Shown: positions 8,067 through 16,328, counted from the stretch's first letter. The stretch is DNA of 64,000 bases from Pseudomonas kairouanensis (GCF_004682055.1 NZ_QUZU01000026.1:1-64000), one strand, 5' to 3'. The notes: a model not told the origin generated them from the sequence alone. Numbers and translations: made by a program.

Positions 8067-9224
8067 ATGATCGCCCATACCCCCACGCTGTTTGGCTGTG
8101 TTGCCTTGGTCGCGACGATCATGGCGTTTTGTCTGATCCTGGTCGGTCAGTTCAATCAGCGTGACGGGCTGCTGACCATCGGCTTTGGCTTGCTGGCCCA
8201 TGCGTTGGCTTACGTCGGCTACACCTTTTACGGGCACGCGCCGCTGTGGTTTACCTACGGTGCCGCCAACTCCCTGCTGGCCGTGGCGCTGGCGTTTTAT
8301 GGCGCCAGCCTGTTTCGGATCGTGGAGTTGCCGGTGTCCTGGTGGCGGGTGTTCGCACCGGCGGCGTTGATGCTGGTGTTGATGGTGAGCCTGATCGACA
8401 CCCTGGAGCCGCGTATGCTCGCCGCCTCGCTGGTGTTGATGTTGCAATGCGCCTTGATCATCTACTGGACCCTTCGCCACATTCCCCCGCAGGGCCGTGC
8501 GCGGATGCTGTTGATCATCGGCTCCAGCATCAGCCTGATCGGGCTGGGCATGCGCGTGGTGGCGATACTGGGTGGTGGCGCCGCCGAAATGCGCTACGAC
8601 GTCAGCAACCTCAAGCAGACCATTTCGGTGAGCATTGGCACGTTCACCGCCATGATGATCTCCCTGGGCCTGGTGCTGTTGGCCAAAGAACGCAGCGAGT
8701 CGTTGCTCAAGCACATGGCGCTGCGGGATGTGCTGACAGGCATCCTCAACCGGCGCGCCATCCTGGAGCGATTCACCCAAGAACTGGAGCGCGCTCGTCG
8801 AGACCGTTCCAGCCTCGCGGTGGCCATGGTCGATATCGACCATTTCAAGCAAATCAACGATGTGCACGGGCACCTGGCAGGCGATGAGGTCATCCGCCAT
8901 TGCGCCAACCACCTCAGCCAACGGCTTCGCTCGACTGACAGCATCGGTCGCTATGGTGGCGAGGAGTTTCTGCTGTTGCTGCCGTGCACCCATTCCGAGG
9001 CCGCCAGGACGGTGCTCGATGAACTGCGCACTTCATTGGCTCAGGCACCGGCGGTGTATGCAGAGGCAGGTATTGCACTGCGGATCAGTATCGGGGTTTG
9101 TTGCGATGTGCCTGATGACGCCGATACCAGCGCAAGTTTGCTGGCCAGGGCGGATGCGGCGCTGTATGAGGCCAAGGCATTGGGGCGTAATACCTTGCAG
9201 TTCGCTGCGGTGACAGAGCGCTAG
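8067..9224 (+). CDS. Membrane diguanylate cyclase (GGDEF domain)
   Basis: The N-terminal ~210 residues form six or seven hydrophobic segments, followed by a GGDEF domain that makes cyclic di-GMP from two GTP. The catalytic motif is GGEEF (residues 297-301), an active variant. The product-inhibition site RxxD (RSTD, residues 288-291) sits exactly five residues before it, so feedback inhibition is expected. The 385-residue protein is a single gene between paaZ and the pcaIJ promoter region. The sensed signal is not evident. Confidence 0.88.
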   Translation: MIAHTPTLFGCVALVATIMAFCLILVGQFNQRDGLLTIGFGLLAHALAYVGYTFYGHAPLWFTYGAANSLLAVALAFYGASLFRIVELPVSWWRVFAPAALMLVLMVSLIDTLEPRMLAASLVLMLQCALIIYWTLRHIPPQGRARMLLIIGSSISLIGLGMRVVAILGGGAAEMRYDVSNLKQTISVSIGTFTAMMISLGLVLLAKERSESLLKHMALRDVLTGILNRRAILERFTQELERARRDRSSLAVAMVDIDHFKQINDVHGHLAGDEVIRHCANHLSQRLRSTDSIGRYGGEEFLLLLPCTHSEAARTVLDELRTSLAQAPAVYAEAGIALRISIGVCCDVPDDADTSASLLARADAALYEAKALGRNTLQFAAVTER

Positions 9225-9273
9225 CGATGCGCTTCAAAAGCCGATCGCCTATTCAATTGCGCAAGATCAATTT

Positions 9274-9288
9274 GGGCGATTATCGAAC
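9274..9288 (-). promoter_or_regulatory. PcaR-box-like sequence
   Basis: Read on the minus strand this is GTTCGATAATCGCCC, which differs in one base from the 15-bp element I recall for PcaR binding at the P. putida pcaIJ promoter (GTTCGATAATCGCAC). Its location upstream of pcaIJ fits. However it lies about 355 bases before the start codon and only one copy is clear, so function is uncertain. Confidence 0.45.
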
Positions 9289-9384
9289 ATCTCCTCCTTT
9301 TCGCCCCTTGTCTGTACGCCGTGCAAAGTTATGATGTCCATCAGCAAAACAGCCCGAACAATAACAATCTAATAGTGTATATCC

Positions 9385-9434
9385 GAAACTAACAGCCGCC
9401 AGTTAGTTTCTCACCGGTATAACTTTTCATACCG
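9385..9434. promoter_or_regulatory. Two adjacent inverted repeats, candidate operators of pcaIJ
   Basis: The first repeat has 9-bp perfect arms GAAACTAAC (9385-9393) and GTTAGTTTC (9402-9410). The second has 6-bp arms CGGTAT (9415-9420) and ATACCG (9429-9434). Each has an 8-base spacer, and only 4 bases lie between the two elements. Neither is followed by a T-run, so they look more like protein-binding sites than terminators. The binding proteins are unknown. Confidence 0.4.
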
Positions 9435-9642
9435 TCGCCTTATGCACTCAGGTGTACCGCGAGGTTGCTGTGACATTAACGTCTGAAAGAATTAACCGTT
9501 ATCGGTGCGGGCCTTATTCGCCTCTTGTTTACACTTTTATTTATCCCGCCTGCTTAGTTAATTGCTCTTTACGCGCCTGATGAAGATGCCATAAGTCCGG
9601 CCTGAATACCCAATATTCCAGAACACTCCCCAGGAGGGAATT

Positions 9643-10329
9643 GTGCTCGATAAAACCGATAAATCTGTGACAGCTGCCGTCAGCCAGATCAAGGATGGCG
9701 CCACCATCATGATTGGCGGCTTCGGCCCCGCCGGGCAACCTGCCGAACTGATCGACGCACTGATCGAACACGGCGCGCGGGACCTGGTGCTGGTCAGCAA
9801 CAACGCCGGCAATGGTGACTATGGCCTGGCGGCGCTGCTCAAGTCCGGGCAGGTGCGCAAGATTATTTGCTCGTTCCCGCGCCAGGCAGACTCCTGGGTG
9901 TTCGACGGTTTGTATCGTGCCGGCAAAATCGAGTTGGAAGTGGTGCCTCAGGGCAACCTCGCCTGTCGTATCCAAGCGGCCGGTTCCGGCCTGGGCGCGG
10001 TGTTCACACCCACCGGTTACGGCACCCTGCTCGCCGAGGGCAAAGAGACCCGCGAGATCGACGGCAAGCACTATGTGCTGGAGTTCCCGATCAAGGCCGA
10101 CTTCGCCTTGATCAAGGCGCACCAGGGTGATCGCTGGGGCAACCTGGTGTATCGCAAGTCGGCGCGCAACTTCGGCCCGATCATGGCCATGGCCGCCGCG
10201 ACCACCATTGCCCAAGTGAGCGAGATCGTCGAACTGGGCGCCCTCGACCCGGAGCACATCGTGACCCCAGGCATTTTCGTGCAGCACGTGGTGCGGGTCG
10301 GCACCGCCCAACCGGCCAAGGAGGTTTAA
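9643..10329 (+). CDS. pcaI: 3-oxoadipate CoA-transferase subunit A
   Basis: The alpha subunit, together with PcaJ, transfers CoA from succinyl-CoA to 3-oxoadipate at the end of the beta-ketoadipate pathway. The CoA-transferase signature DGATIMIGGFGPAGQP (from residue 18) is present, and the sequence is closest in my memory to PcaI, more than to ScoA/AtoD. It starts at GTG, with AGGAGG six bases upstream. Only 3 bases separate it from pcaJ. The product feeds the same 3-oxoadipyl-CoA thiolysis that completes phenylacetate breakdown. Acetoacetate transferase activity is the main alternative. Confidence 0.85.
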   Translation: MLDKTDKSVTAAVSQIKDGATIMIGGFGPAGQPAELIDALIEHGARDLVLVSNNAGNGDYGLAALLKSGQVRKIICSFPRQADSWVFDGLYRAGKIELEVVPQGNLACRIQAAGSGLGAVFTPTGYGTLLAEGKETREIDGKHYVLEFPIKADFALIKAHQGDRWGNLVYRKSARNFGPIMAMAAATTIAQVSEIVELGALDPEHIVTPGIFVQHVVRVGTAQPAKEV

Positions 10330-10332
10330 CCC

Positions 10333-10986
10333 ATGCCTTACACCAAGCTTTCCCGCGACGCCATTGCCCAACGGGTGGCCCTGGACATTCCCGAAGGCGC
10401 CTACGTCAACTTGGGCATCGGTTTGCCGACGAAAATTGCCAGCTACTTGCCGGCCGACAAGGATATCTTCCTGCATTCGGAAAACGGCCTGCTCGCGTTC
10501 GGCCCACCACCGGCCGAAGGTGAAGAAGACCCCGAGCTGATCAATGCCGGCAAAGAGTTCGTGACCATGCTCAAGGGCGGCAGTTTTTTCCACCACGGCG
10601 ATTCGTTTGCGATGATGCGCGGCGGGCACCTGGATATCTGTGTGCTGGGCGCCTTCCAAGTGGCGAGCAACGGTGACCTGGCCAACTGGCACACCGGCGA
10701 ACCCGATGCGATCCCGGCCGTAGGCGGTGCCATGGACCTGGCCATCGGCGCGAAGAAAGTCTTCGTCGTGACCGAGCACCTGACCCGCCAAGGCGAACCG
10801 AAAATCGTCGAGCAACTGAGCTACCCGGTCACCGGCATGGGCTGTGTCGACCGCATCTACTCGGACCTGTGTGTGATCAACGTCACCGACACCGGCCTGC
10901 AGGTGATCGAGATTGTCCCGGGCCTGAGCTTTGCCGAGCTGCAAGGCCTGACGGGCGCACGCCTGGTAGACGCGACTAAAGGATAA
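10333..10986 (+). CDS. pcaJ: 3-oxoadipate CoA-transferase subunit B
   Basis: This beta subunit carries the catalytic glutamate in the signature LHSENGLL (about residues 49-56), where a glutamyl-CoA thioester forms. The length of 217 residues matches PcaJ. The ribosome site AAGGAGG overlaps the end of pcaI, so the two are co-translated. No pcaF thiolase or pcaR follows, so the remaining lower-pathway genes must be elsewhere. Confidence 0.86.
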   Translation: MPYTKLSRDAIAQRVALDIPEGAYVNLGIGLPTKIASYLPADKDIFLHSENGLLAFGPPPAEGEEDPELINAGKEFVTMLKGGSFFHHGDSFAMMRGGHLDICVLGAFQVASNGDLANWHTGEPDAIPAVGGAMDLAIGAKKVFVVTEHLTRQGEPKIVEQLSYPVTGMGCVDRIYSDLCVINVTDTGLQVIEIVPGLSFAELQGLTGARLVDATKG

Positions 10987-11051
10987 GCCCTGGACGGGGA
11001 ATAGAGTGTTCAACCTGTGGTCTGTAAAACACCTCAGACCAGGAACTGACC

Positions 11052-11648
11052 ATGCCTTTTCCCCGTTCGCGCCTTTTGCTGATCCTGCCCTTCTTCGCTG
11101 GTTGCCAGTATCTACCCAAGACCTACTACTTCACCGCACCGGAAAATGAGCCGAACCCGGCCTATATCCGCATCGTCGACTTCACCCAGCATGCGGATAT
11201 CTTCCAGTACGAAAACGGTGTGCGTTCAGGCGGCGTAGTACGTAGCGGGCCCCTGCCCTTTATCCATACGCAAGACATCGGCATGCCCAAGGCCGGGCAG
11301 GACCTGACGTTCGACTATTACGAAACCAAGGTGCGACCGGGTATCGAGACCCACGTGGGCATGTTCTGGGAGGGGTCCAGCACGCGGTCCTGCTCCATCA
11401 CGGCGGTATTCACCCCCCAGCCCGGCCGCTACTACCAGTTCGAGATGACCTCGGGTTCAAGCGGGACCTGCAAGGCGTATCCGACTCTGATCGAGCGCGA
11501 CCCAAATGGCAGCGGCTGGCACCTCACACCCAACCTTGAAGTCGCCTACCCTCACGACGGCCCAAGGGCCAAGACCTACTACAAGGATGATCGCTACAAG
11601 GACCCCAATTACAAGCCGTTTACGGCTCCGGGGCAGCCGGTGTATTAG
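11052..11648 (+). CDS. Putative lipoprotein, function unknown
   Basis: This 198-residue protein has a short signal peptide with a lipobox ending at Cys18 (FFAGC), so it should be lipid-anchored in the envelope. The mature part is rich in Tyr, Pro and charged residues, and has a Cys pair (RSCSITAVF and GTCKAYP) that could form a disulfide. I recognise no domain. It is a single gene preceded by a small inverted repeat (TGGTCTG 11018-11024 / CAGACCA 11035-11041) and faces the next lipoprotein gene convergently. Confidence 0.75.
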   Translation: MPFPRSRLLLILPFFAGCQYLPKTYYFTAPENEPNPAYIRIVDFTQHADIFQYENGVRSGGVVRSGPLPFIHTQDIGMPKAGQDLTFDYYETKVRPGIETHVGMFWEGSSTRSCSITAVFTPQPGRYYQFEMTSGSSGTCKAYPTLIERDPNGSGWHLTPNLEVAYPHDGPRAKTYYKDDRYKDPNYKPFTAPGQPVY

Positions 11649-11674
11649 CCCGTCCGTGGGGCTTCATCCGGCCA

Positions 11675-12580
11675 TCAGTTACAGGGCTTTCTCCCACATA
11701 TTCCGTTCATACGTTGAGTATCCTGAGGCGAGAATATCAGCGGCGCCACGATCTCCTGCTGGCCGGAGCTGTCCGTCAGCGGCGCTGAGTCCGCCATCGA
11801 AATGCGTGACGCGGCCTTCATGACCCAACTGTCTACATTCCCATCGCCCGACGCGCTGACCATCGTCACCTGCGGTATGCCGCTGTCGGACTTAAAGCGA
11901 TAGGACAACTTCACGCTCTTGGCCGCGCCTGTGGCATTGACTGCATCGAACACCTCTCGAACCGCCATGCGGCGGTTCTGCTCCTTCAGGAACCCCGACA
12001 TCCAAAGCTGGCGATACCGCACCGCTTGCGCCTCACTCAGTGGCTGGCCCTGTTGGCGCAAACGGTTCATCGCCTCCCAGGCATCATCACGAAACCGCTC
12101 GGTCGACGCCAGATACAGCGCCAAGGCACCCGGCAGGTCTTGCGGGCCGCCTTTGCCCTCCTCCATCAAGCGCCCCAATGGCAGCGCCGCATTCTTGCCC
12201 GAGAGACGATAAAACTCCCGCGCCTTGGCGTAGTCCACCGGCTCGCCTTCACCGCGCTCAGCCATTTGTCCCAGCAAAATATTGGTGACGGGATTGAGCT
12301 GGGCAGCCTCGACAAACAACGCGCGCGCCTTGGCGAAATCCTGATCGACACCGTATCCGCCTTCCTTGTACATCTTGCCCAACGCGGTCTTGCACATGGC
12401 ATTGCCGTAATCGGCAAAGCGCTCGATGTAGAGCAGGTTGTCACGCTCGAAGGGTTTTTTACCGGCGATCAGCATGCAGCGCATGCTCACGAGCGAGGAG
12501 TCGTAATCGGCGGGTCGGGTCAGGCTCTGGCAGCCGGCGATTGCAGCGCAGAGAAACAGGAGGGATAGGGGTTTGAACAT
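11675..12580 (-). CDS. Sel1-repeat lipoprotein with TonB-C-like end
   Basis: This 301-residue protein has a signal peptide with the lipobox AIAGC (Cys17). Between about residues 55 and 180 it has short helical repeats of Sel1 type (ALGKMYKEGGYGV, LLGQMAERGEGEPVDYAKA, PLGRLMEEGKGGPQDL). The C-terminal ~90 residues (KSVKLSYRFKSDSGIPQVTMVSASGDGNVDSWVMKAA) resemble the TonB C-terminal fold used for protein-protein contact. It is probably an envelope scaffold or adaptor; the partner is unknown. It is convergent with the preceding lipoprotein gene. Confidence 0.75.
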   Translation of the reverse strand: MFKPLSLLFLCAAIAGCQSLTRPADYDSSLVSMRCMLIAGKKPFERDNLLYIERFADYGNAMCKTALGKMYKEGGYGVDQDFAKARALFVEAAQLNPVTNILLGQMAERGEGEPVDYAKAREFYRLSGKNAALPLGRLMEEGKGGPQDLPGALALYLASTERFRDDAWEAMNRLRQQGQPLSEAQAVRYRQLWMSGFLKEQNRRMAVREVFDAVNATGAAKSVKLSYRFKSDSGIPQVTMVSASGDGNVDSWVMKAASRISMADSAPLTDSSGQQEIVAPLIFSPQDTQRMNGICGRKPCN

Positions 12581-12688
12581 CGCGTCCTTGCATCCGTTGA
12601 AGAGAAAGAACGGGATTATGCCATTGATCAGACAAAGGAGCCGTCAGGGCGTACCCCTGACGACTTCCTTTTCACAACGATACAGCTT

Positions 12689-12841
12689 TTAAGGCTGCTG
12701 CCTTACTGGGGGTTTGGAGGATGGATGGTTGCCACGGCCTCGGCCTGACTTCTTACCGGTTTTACTGGGCAAGTTCGGCACTGCCGGCCGAGCGGGTTGT
12801 TCAGGTTTAGGGTTGCCTGGTTGTTTCGATGGCTGGGTCAT
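12689..12841 (-). CDS. Small Pro/Lys-rich protein (50 aa)
   Basis: This 50-residue protein of low complexity is very rich in Pro, Lys, Gly and Arg, starts MTQPSKQPGNPKPEQP, and is predicted disordered and basic. The ATG at 12841 is chosen because GGAGTG lies correctly upstream; a longer reading to 12877 lacks a site and runs into the upstream gene. It follows the WHAH-motif gene by 26 bases, so the two are probably co-transcribed. Function unknown. Confidence 0.6.
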   Translation of the reverse strand: MTQPSKQPGNPKPEQPARPAVPNLPSKTGKKSGRGRGNHPSSKPPVRQQP

Positions 12842-12867
12842 GTTTTTCACTCCTTGAATCATTGAGT

Positions 12868-13419
12868 TCACTTGCACGCACCTTCAACACGGCAGGCACA
12901 GGCCGTCGGGGCGTGGCATTTGTGGTCATCGCCACACCGCATGGCTTGCGCCTCGGTACCGCCGCCGGGGTAGGCACCAAAGTGCTGCTCATACAGGCTG
13001 ACGGTCTGGGCGAAGGCGCTCTTGAGGTCTTGATAGTCGGCCTGCCCGTTGATGCCGAAGTAAGGGTAGTGGTCAATGAAACGCCCGAAGACCTGGGCAC
13101 AGTCTTCGCGGTACGCGCGGGTGTCGAGGATATGGGCATGCCATACGGTATCCACCAGTTGGCTGGGTACCAGCACGACAGTGGGATACAGGCACTTGAG
13201 GCTCAGGAAACGACGGTATTCCAACTCGGCAGCGTCCCACTGGGCAGCGGTCATGTCAGCCTCGGAGGACTCGGTGTATTTGTGCTTCAGACGCTTGAAA
13301 TCCAGGCGGCTGACGTTGCGGTCCAGTGCGTTTGCCGCCGGGCTTCCAGAAGCCATAACAAGGTGCAGGGTGCTGAACGTTGGCGGGCAGTGGGTGATGA
13401 TAGATTGGTGGGTATTCAT
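12868..13419 (-). CDS. Glycine-rich-domain-protein-like (GRDP-like) family protein
   Basis: This 183-residue protein has the pattern VDTVWHAHILDTRAYREDCAQ around residues 100-120, typical of the GRDP-like family (PF07173), which has conserved His and Trp but no firmly known activity. The last ~25 residues are Cys/His-rich (CGDDHKCHAP and CACRVEGAC), suggesting a metal-binding tail. The start at 13419 is preferred to 13470 because GAGGA precedes it. It is followed by the small basic gene. Confidence 0.68.
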   Translation of the reverse strand: MNTHQSIITHCPPTFSTLHLVMASGSPAANALDRNVSRLDFKRLKHKYTESSEADMTAAQWDAAELEYRRFLSLKCLYPTVVLVPSQLVDTVWHAHILDTRAYREDCAQVFGRFIDHYPYFGINGQADYQDLKSAFAQTVSLYEQHFGAYPGGGTEAQAMRCGDDHKCHAPTACACRVEGACK

Positions 13420-13479
13420 GACGGACGTCCTCTGTTGTGAGTCGTCAGTTTCAGCGTGTGGATTCCACAACCAATAGGC

Positions 13480-14199
13480 TCAGCGAAGAAAATCCAACAG
13501 ATCGTCAAATTCTTTGACTTGGGTGTATTCACGGATGATTAGGTCGCGGTATTTAAGCAACATCGCGTTGTCGGTCACCATCACGCTGGCATGCTGATAA
13601 GCCAGTTCCAACTCGTCGTTGAGGTAATGCGCCATCATGCTGTCGGCCAAAGACAGTGCAGCCGTCTGGCTGGCCAGGGTTTTGAGCAGGTTGCCCTGGT
13701 GGGGACCAAAGCCCATTTGCGGCAGCGCGTCGGCAAAGGGGTTGGGCAGCTTTTCGGTGCGAAGGTCGGCGTGAGCCAGCCGATCCAGCAGCTGGATCAT
13801 TTCCTGGCGTAACAGCCCTAGCCCGGCCACGGACTGGCGATCCAGAAACAATTGCCGCGCCCAGTCGACGTAAGCCTGGCGCTCTGAAGGATCGCGGATA
13901 AGCAGGATTGCGATCTTGGGTGCCCCGAACAGGCCCTGCAATATGATTGCGTTCCAGACCAGCACCTGATCGGCAGGGTCTATGAACCAGCGCTGGCGAG
14001 AGCCTATGGCGCCCGAGCTGATCATTTTGCGCTCCATATTTATAAGCGGCGCAGAGCCTTTTACCGTATTCCCCGCCAACGCTTCAACCAGCGTATTGAG
14101 CGCGATGCGCAACGCACCGTGGCGGGACAGCGGAGGCGACAGCGGCGGACAGAGCAGCCGCTCCAATAGCTCGAGGTGTTCGATCCTGTCAGCTTTCAC
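13480..14199 (-). CDS. Conserved protein of unknown function, third gene of an overlapping operon
   Basis: This 239-residue, mostly helical and soluble protein has no domain I recognise. It begins with GTG inside the end of the upstream Rap1a/Tai-like gene (11-base overlap), a sign of translational coupling. The C-terminus is acidic and helical (EYTQVKEFDDLLDFLR). No signal peptide or membrane segment is seen, so it acts in the cytoplasm unless exported otherwise. Confidence 0.65.
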   Translation of the reverse strand: MKADRIEHLELLERLLCPPLSPPLSRHGALRIALNTLVEALAGNTVKGSAPLINMERKMISSGAIGSRQRWFIDPADQVLVWNAIILQGLFGAPKIAILLIRDPSERQAYVDWARQLFLDRQSVAGLGLLRQEMIQLLDRLAHADLRTEKLPNPFADALPQMGFGPHQGNLLKTLASQTAALSLADSMMAHYLNDELELAYQHASVMVTDNAMLLKYRDLIIREYTQVKEFDDLLDFLR

Positions 14200-14533
14200 A
14201 GGATTGGCGCAGCAGGCTGTCTACCGATGGCAGTTCCTCGGCGTAAGCTGAGTAACTGGCGATATGCACCGCCTGCTTGTACCAATCGCGTTGCGCGCAA
14301 AAATCCCCAGTACGCCGAAATTCGTCCAGCACGCCACGGCAGTAACCGGCTCGCAAGGCGTCAGAGGTAGACGTGGTCAGTCCAGCAAGAAACTGTTGCT
14401 TATCACGCTTTTCGTAGATCCCCTCCAGTTTCTTGCAACTGATAATCAGGTTCTTGGCAGCCTCATTGGCCAGGGCAACGGGAGGCAAAACCATCCCGGT
14501 CAGCAGGAAAACTACGGGCATTAGGGCCTTCAA
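14189..14533 (-). CDS. Rap1a/Tai-family-like periplasmic protein
   Basis: This 114-residue protein has a signal peptide cleaved near VALA-NEAA. The mature part has four Cys and the pattern ...ISCKKLEG...AGYCRGVLDEFRRTGDFC, similar to the Rap1a/Tai immunity fold (PF18602), whose classical members neutralise type VI amidase effectors. The best start is TTG at 14533: GAAAAGGATG lies just upstream, and it gives the positively charged MKAL signal start. The ATG at 14521 would leave no n-region. It overlaps the previous stop by three bases (14530-14532). No effector gene is nearby, so an immunity role is only a possibility. Confidence 0.62.
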   Translation of the reverse strand: MKALMPVVFLLTGMVLPPVALANEAAKNLIISCKKLEGIYEKRDKQQFLAGLTTSTSDALRAGYCRGVLDEFRRTGDFCAQRDWYKQAVHIASYSAYAEELPSVDSLLRQSCES

Positions 14534-15033
14534 GCGGTGACATCCTTTTCAACAGTGGAAGGTAAGGGGCTGGCAGGTCGGGTGGGGGCCGCCAAATACA
14601 GCGCGAAGAGCACAACGCCAAATTCGATGAGCTGCATGATGGGGTCGACGCTCGTGGGTATCCACTCGTACCGGGCTCCCGAGAACCACGCCTGCCCTAA
14701 AATCAGGCCAAGTATTCCAAGCCATAGGGCGAGTATGCGTCCCTGAAAGACCAGCAACCGGCTCAACCCCCGCCAAAATCCCCAGCCGAAGTGCCGACAG
14801 TAAACGCGATGCCGCCAAAGCAGCAAAGCGAAGACCAGCATAAAGCCCCACTCCCCCCAGGAAATGTCGGCCAGGCCTTCGCCATACTCGAAAATGTCCG
14901 AGAATTGAGCAATCAACAGCCCAATGCCCAACACCCAGATCAGGGTTTTGATTAACCCCCTGGACAACGCGCAAAGGCCCTTCGTCAGGCCGACATCGAG
15001 CTTGCCGGCCAACGAAAGTTCGGGAAACTGCAT
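14530..15033 (-). CDS. Integral membrane protein, first gene of the overlapping operon
   Basis: This 167-residue protein has four hydrophobic helices (about residues 28-46, 62-76, 98-118 and 134-148). I recognise no family. Its stop overlaps the TTG start of the Rap1a-like gene, and that gene in turn overlaps the next, so all three are probably made in fixed ratio and may act together at the inner membrane and periplasm. Confidence 0.65.
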   Translation of the reverse strand: MQFPELSLAGKLDVGLTKGLCALSRGLIKTLIWVLGIGLLIAQFSDIFEYGEGLADISWGEWGFMLVFALLLWRHRVYCRHFGWGFWRGLSRLLVFQGRILALWLGILGLILGQAWFSGARYEWIPTSVDPIMQLIEFGVVLFALYLAAPTRPASPLPSTVEKDVTA

Positions 15034-15147
15034 TGAGACTCCTTGTCAGTGAACAGTGCCATATAGCTTAAGGGGGCAAGGCTAACACGCATTCGCCCCA
15101 TTCATACTGACCACGTCCCTCCTTGGACATGAGCATCGAGCCGCTGC

Positions 15148-15231
15148 TTAGAAACTGTAGCGGGCAGTCAGTTTGAAGTTACGCGGGGCGCCGTAGACGT
15201 CGTAGGGTTCATAACCTCCGTTGGCGATGTT
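15148..15231 (-). pseudogene. C-terminal remnant of a TonB-dependent outer-membrane receptor
   Basis: The last ~27 codons before the TAA at 15148 read NIANGG then YEPYDVYGAPRNFKLTARYSF. The motif YGAPRNF..TARYSF with a terminal Phe is the conserved final beta-strand of TonB-dependent siderophore receptors. Upstream of it no receptor sequence is recognisable, so only the tail of a deleted gene remains. The rest of 15034-15441 shows no gene. Confidence 0.7.
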
Positions 15232-15441
15232 AGGCCTGTGACGACGAGCCAGAAACGCCTTCGGTATCCAATGAAGAGCTCTTGAACGTCGTCCCTGACT
15301 AAGGCCAGGTACCTGCAGATTTTGCTTCCCCAGCCCAACCAAACCGACTCCGCCGGCGCATCAATTGGAACCGTGAGCCCCCCAGGCCCTCAAAAAGTTT
15401 CAATCCGCACTCGACTCACGTCCTTACAGGAGGCATCTGCG

Positions 15442-16287
15442 ATGTCTGAACCACGCATACCCACCCTGGAACTCAACGATGGCATCGCCCTGCCAGCGAT
15501 CGGCTTTGGCACTTACACACTCAAGGGTTCCGAAGGCGTTGACGTCATACAAAGAGCCATCAGGTCCGGCTACCACTTGATCGACAGTGCGGTGAACTAT
15601 GAGAACGAAGGCGCGCTGGGTGAAGCGGTGCGGCGCAGTGAGGTTGCGCGCGAGCAACTGCGCATCACCTCCAAGCTGCCCGGCCGGCACTACGAATTTG
15701 AAGCGGCGTTGACGACGATTGAAGAGTCGCTGTATCGCAGCCAACTGGATTACTTCGACCTGTACCTGTTGCACTGGCCCAACCCGAGCAACGGTTTGTA
15801 CGTGCAAGCCTGGCGTGCACTGGTGGAAGCTCGCAAGCGTGGCTGGGTGAAGAGCATTGGCGTCTGCAACTTTCTGCCGGAGCACCTGGACACGCTGATC
15901 AAAGACAGCGGCGTGACCCCGGCCGTGAACCAGATCGAACTGCACCCGTTTTTCCCGCAGCACGAGCAGTTGGCCTGGAACAAGGCCCACGGGATTGTCA
16001 CGCAGTCGTGGAGCCCCTTGGGGCGAGCCAATCACCTGCTCAAGGATCCCTCGCTGCAAGGCATCGCCGAACACCTGGGCAAGAGCATCGCGCAAGTGAT
16101 CCTGCGCTGGCATTACCAACTGGGCACCATTGCCTTGCCCAAGGCCAGTTCGGTGGAGCGTCAGCGCGAAAACCTGAGCCTGTTTGATTTCGCCTTGTCT
16201 GCCGATGACCTGGCCGTGATTGCTCGCCTCGCCAGCCCGACCGGGCGCATCAATGATCAGGACCCGGCGGTGTACGAGGAGTTCTAA
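15442..16287 (+). CDS. Aldo/keto reductase (AKR5-like)
   Basis: A 281-residue TIM-barrel oxidoreductase using NADPH. The catalytic tetrad is visible: Asp and Tyr in LIDSAVNYENE, Lys in ITSKLPG, and His in LLHWPNP. The C-terminal cofactor segment (LPKASSVERQRENL) is present. The ATG at 15442 follows AGGAGG at 15428-15433. It belongs to the 2,5-diketo-gluconate reductase-like group, but the substrate is unknown. It converges on the ABC exporter gene. Confidence 0.85.
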   Translation: MSEPRIPTLELNDGIALPAIGFGTYTLKGSEGVDVIQRAIRSGYHLIDSAVNYENEGALGEAVRRSEVAREQLRITSKLPGRHYEFEAALTTIEESLYRSQLDYFDLYLLHWPNPSNGLYVQAWRALVEARKRGWVKSIGVCNFLPEHLDTLIKDSGVTPAVNQIELHPFFPQHEQLAWNKAHGIVTQSWSPLGRANHLLKDPSLQGIAEHLGKSIAQVILRWHYQLGTIALPKASSVERQRENLSLFDFALSADDLAVIARLASPTGRINDQDPAVYEEF

Positions 16288-16298
16288 CCGCTGCGGCG

Positions 16299-16328
16299 GT
16301 GGCTGTCGCTTTGTCTAGCGATAGCCAC
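16299..16328. terminator. Hairpin at the convergent AKR / ABC exporter gene ends
   Basis: Arms 16299-16310 and 16317-16328 pair over 12 bp with one G-U wobble and a 6-base loop. The hairpin includes the last codons and stop of the ABC gene. Being between convergent genes it could stop transcription in both directions, but there is no strong T-run. Confidence 0.45.

Larger units (their letters stand above)
9225..9642. other. 418-bp intergenic regulatory region upstream of pcaI
   Basis: No gene is seen here. The stretch contains a PcaR-box-like sequence (9274-9288), an AATTG/CAATT inverted repeat just before it (9255-9272), two adjacent inverted repeats with 8-base spacers (9385-9434) and a short ACCG/CGGT palindrome (9495-9506). 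It is more AT-rich than its flanks from about 9300 on. It is probably the control region of pcaIJ with a long leader. Confidence 0.5.

Noticed and set aside
11018..11041. Small inverted repeat TGGTCTG/CAGACCA upstream of a lipoprotein gene
   Set aside because: It is too short, and without context or a T-run I cannot tell it from chance; noted only in the gene entry.
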